Assembly (NCBI RefSeq): GCF_030433715.1
Contig: NZ_JAROCC010000002.1
Coordinates: 1-64,000, forward strand
DNA: 64,000 bases
Source: Sporosarcina highlanderae
GTDB taxonomy: Bacteria; Bacillota; Bacilli; Bacillales_A; Planococcaceae
Direction: 5' to 3'
Shown: positions 62,554 to 64,000 of the stretch, piece after piece
Position numbering within the stretch: the first letter of the stretch is position 1
Layout: each line of letters starts with the position of its first letter
Made by a program: the position numbers and the translations under genes
Notes under the pieces: generated by a model
Told to the model about the DNA's origin: nothing
Database searches by the model: none
The model's input: only the letters and a program-made list of their open reading frames with translations

Positions 62554-62834
62554 TTGAAACGATGCTTATGGTATCACTCGTCCTATTTTCAATCACTATT
62601 TCCATTGCGATCATTCGGATCATCCTTGGCCCTTCAATGCCCGATCGAGTCCTTGCGCTTGATATGATTGGTGTCAATTTGATTGCCACGATTGCAGTTG
62701 TCTCAATCATCTTGAAAACAAAAGCCTTTTTGGAAGTCATTTTGATATTAGGGATTCTTTCTTTCATCGGAACAATCGCCTTTTCGAAAGCGATTGAGAG
62801 GGGGGTCATCGTTGAGCGTAAACGTGATGGGTGA
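62550..62834 (+). CDS. mrpF: Na+/H+ antiporter subunit F (MrpF)
   Basis: This 94-aa, three-helix subunit has IIRIILGPSMPDRVLALDMIGVNLI, the MrpF signature. Its ATG overlaps the mrpE stop (ATGA). In Bacillus MrpF also contributes to bile salt or choline efflux. Confidence 0.94.
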   Translation: MIETMLMVSLVLFSITISIAIIRIILGPSMPDRVLALDMIGVNLIATIAVVSIILKTKAFLEVILILGILSFIGTIAFSKAIERGVIVERKRDG

Positions 62835-63198
62835 ATTTATAGGGGCTCTATTGATTTTATTGGGCGGAATTGCGAGTGTCATTAGCGTGTTCGGTCTCAT
62901 TCGACTGCCGGATGTGTATACGCGCTCACACGCGGCGACAAAGAGCTCGACGCTTGCTGTCTTGCTGACACTTTCAGGAACTTTTTTATATTTTTTGTTC
63001 CGTGAACAATTTGTTAGTGTTCGTGTTCTGCTTGGTATTGTTTTCGTCTTTCTTACTGCTCCGGTAGCAGGCCATCTTCTTGTAAGGGCTGCGTACCGGT
63101 CGAAAGTGAAGCTTGCGGATATATCGACGGAAGATGCATTGCATGAAGTTTTATACACGAATGAAACAGAAAACGACGGTTCTAGCGACAAAAGCTAG
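62812..63198 (+). CDS. mrpG: Na+/H+ antiporter subunit G (MrpG)
   Basis: This 128-aa, three-helix subunit has GGIASVISVFGLIRLPDVYTRSHAATKSSTL. TTG at 62812 follows GGGGGG by about 6 nt; ATG at 62827 is an alternative. Its last codons lie inside the operon terminator. Confidence 0.92.
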   Translation: MSVNVMGEFIGALLILLGGIASVISVFGLIRLPDVYTRSHAATKSSTLAVLLTLSGTFLYFLFREQFVSVRVLLGIVFVFLTAPVAGHLLVRAAYRSKVKLADISTEDALHEVLYTNETENDGSSDKS

Positions 63199-63211
63199 TA
63201 CCGTCGTTTTT
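63170..63211. terminator. Bidirectional terminator overlapping the mrpG 3' end
   Basis: AAAACGACGGT (63170-63180) pairs with ACCGTCGTTTT (63200-63210), with inner CTAGC/GCTAG. It contains the mrpG stop. Confidence 0.92.
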
Positions 63212-63217
63212 CATATA

Positions 63218-63925
63218 TCAACTACTACAGTTATCATCGGTGCAAATGCCCTGGCCTTCTCCGCCTAATACTTTAAATTGCGGTTGGATTCCTTCCTCTG
63301 CTGCCACTTTTCTTATCGCTTCTTCGAAAGCTTGTGTCGTCTGGGCTCCCGAAATTGCGTATTTCCGGTTAATGACGAAGAACGGCACGCCTTGAACTCC
63401 AATTTGCCCTGCTTCGGAAATGTCTTTCTTCACTTCGTCGGAAAACTCATCTGATTCAAGCATCTGTTGTACCCGTTCTTTTGAAATGCCTATCTCTTCC
63501 GCTATTGCCAATAATGTAGCCTCATCGCCAAGGGCTTCACCTTTTACGAAATGGCCTTCCAATATGCGCTCGGAAACAGCAGTGGCTTTACCTTCCTGCT
63601 CAGCTAACTTTGTTAGGCGGTGGGCATTATACGTGTTTGCCACTTTCATTGCGTCAACATCGAAATTCAGTCCAACTGTCTCGGCTTGTTCCGCAACATT
63701 TTCCATCATTTGTCGTGCCTCTGTTAAACTGACTCTGAATTTCTTCATCAAGCCTTCCACCGCTGAACCATTTGCTGATTCCGGTGTATTCGGATCCAAT
63801 TGAAACGCTTTGAACACCACTTCAGTTTGACCGCCTAAGTTTGTAGACTCTATCGCCTCTTCCAATCTTCGTTTTCCTATATAGCAAAACGGGCAAACAT
63901 AATCTGACCAGATCTCTATCTTCAA
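63218..63925 (-). CDS. DsbA-family oxidoreductase, FrnE-like
   Basis: This 235-aa thioredoxin-fold protein with a helical insert has active-site C11-P-F-C14 and the cis-Pro loop GVQGVPFFVI. No signal peptide, so it is cytosolic like FrnE proteins involved in polyketide or redox-stress pathways. A C-terminal CTDDNCSS adds two Cys. TTG at 63925 follows AAAGGTGG by 8 nt. The 75 nt beyond show no feature. Confidence 0.88.
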   Translation of the reverse strand: MKIEIWSDYVCPFCYIGKRRLEEAIESTNLGGQTEVVFKAFQLDPNTPESANGSAVEGLMKKFRVSLTEARQMMENVAEQAETVGLNFDVDAMKVANTYNAHRLTKLAEQEGKATAVSERILEGHFVKGEALGDEATLLAIAEEIGISKERVQQMLESDEFSDEVKKDISEAGQIGVQGVPFFVINRKYAISGAQTTQAFEEAIRKVAAEEGIQPQFKVLGGEGQGICTDDNCSS

Positions 63926-64000
63926 GATTTAAACCACCTTTCTTTTCTTATTTTAGAATTCATTTAATCTGGCAACAATGAATATGCCTACTGATGTTGT

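Overview
The window looks like chromosome from a low-GC Gram-positive of the order Bacillales, most likely family Planococcaceae (Sporosarcina or a close relative). That placement is an inference. It rests on the intact Bacillus-type block ddl-murF-cshA-ydbS-ydbT / rhomboid / acpS-ydcC-alr-ndoAI-ndoA-rsbR-S-T-U-V-W-sigB-rsbX-tex-sprT, strong Shine-Dalgarno sites of the AGGAGG type, frequent TTG and GTG starts, and sigma-A and sigma-B type promoters. I see no transposase, integrase, phage gene or CRISPR array. Most of the window is core chromosome with a few metal and efflux cassettes. Layout: (1) 1-1183, minus strand: six tRNA genes (Glu, Gln, Lys, Leu, Arg, Gly) read from one good sigma-A promoter toward what looks like a 16S rRNA leader at the window edge. 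(2) 1260-9682, minus strand: sprT, tex, the complete general stress module (rsbRA-S-T-U-V-W-sigB-rsbX with an internal sigma-B promoter) and the NdoAI/NdoA toxin-antitoxin pair. (3) 9778-20257: alr, a LolA-like lipoprotein, acpS, a rhomboid protease on the opposite strand, two PH-domain membrane proteins, the cshA helicase, a carboxylesterase, murF and ddl. (4) 20465-22939: two tandem SEDS (FtsW/RodA) genes, followed by a tandem array with a 20-nt period. (5) 23121-27987: a 46-codon ORF, the csoR-copZ-copA copper module with two CsoR-like operators, and an MFS exporter. (6) 28053-40583: tldE/tldD, a cytoplasmic S41 peptidase, an MFS exporter divergent from an XRE-TPR regulator with paired palindromes between them, a cystine transporter, cardiolipin synthase, an LdcB/VanY-type carboxypeptidase, a further MFS permease and a small membrane protein. 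(7) 40641-48179: yidC, small membrane and secreted proteins, several GNAT acetyltransferases, cvfB and mntR. (8) 48206-56242: the cadC-cadA zinc/cadmium module, a P1-family peptidase, YceI, a penicillin-acylase-family hydrolase and murB. (9) 56447-63925: a stand-alone KdpD-like universal-stress-domain protein divergent from a complete seven-gene mrpABCDEFG Na+/H+ antiporter operon, then a FrnE-like DsbA-family oxidoreductase. Functionally, three themes dominate: cell-wall synthesis (alr, ddl, murF, murB, SEDS proteins, carboxypeptidase), stress control (the sigB partner-switching cascade and NdoA), and ion or metal homeostasis (csoR/cop, cad, mntR, mrp). Many starts were moved inward because the longest reading frame begins inside its own Shine-Dalgarno site. 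The least explained items are the 20-nt GCATAA array, the palindrome-flanked MFS promoter, the folded element after murB, and the KdpD-like protein facing mrp.
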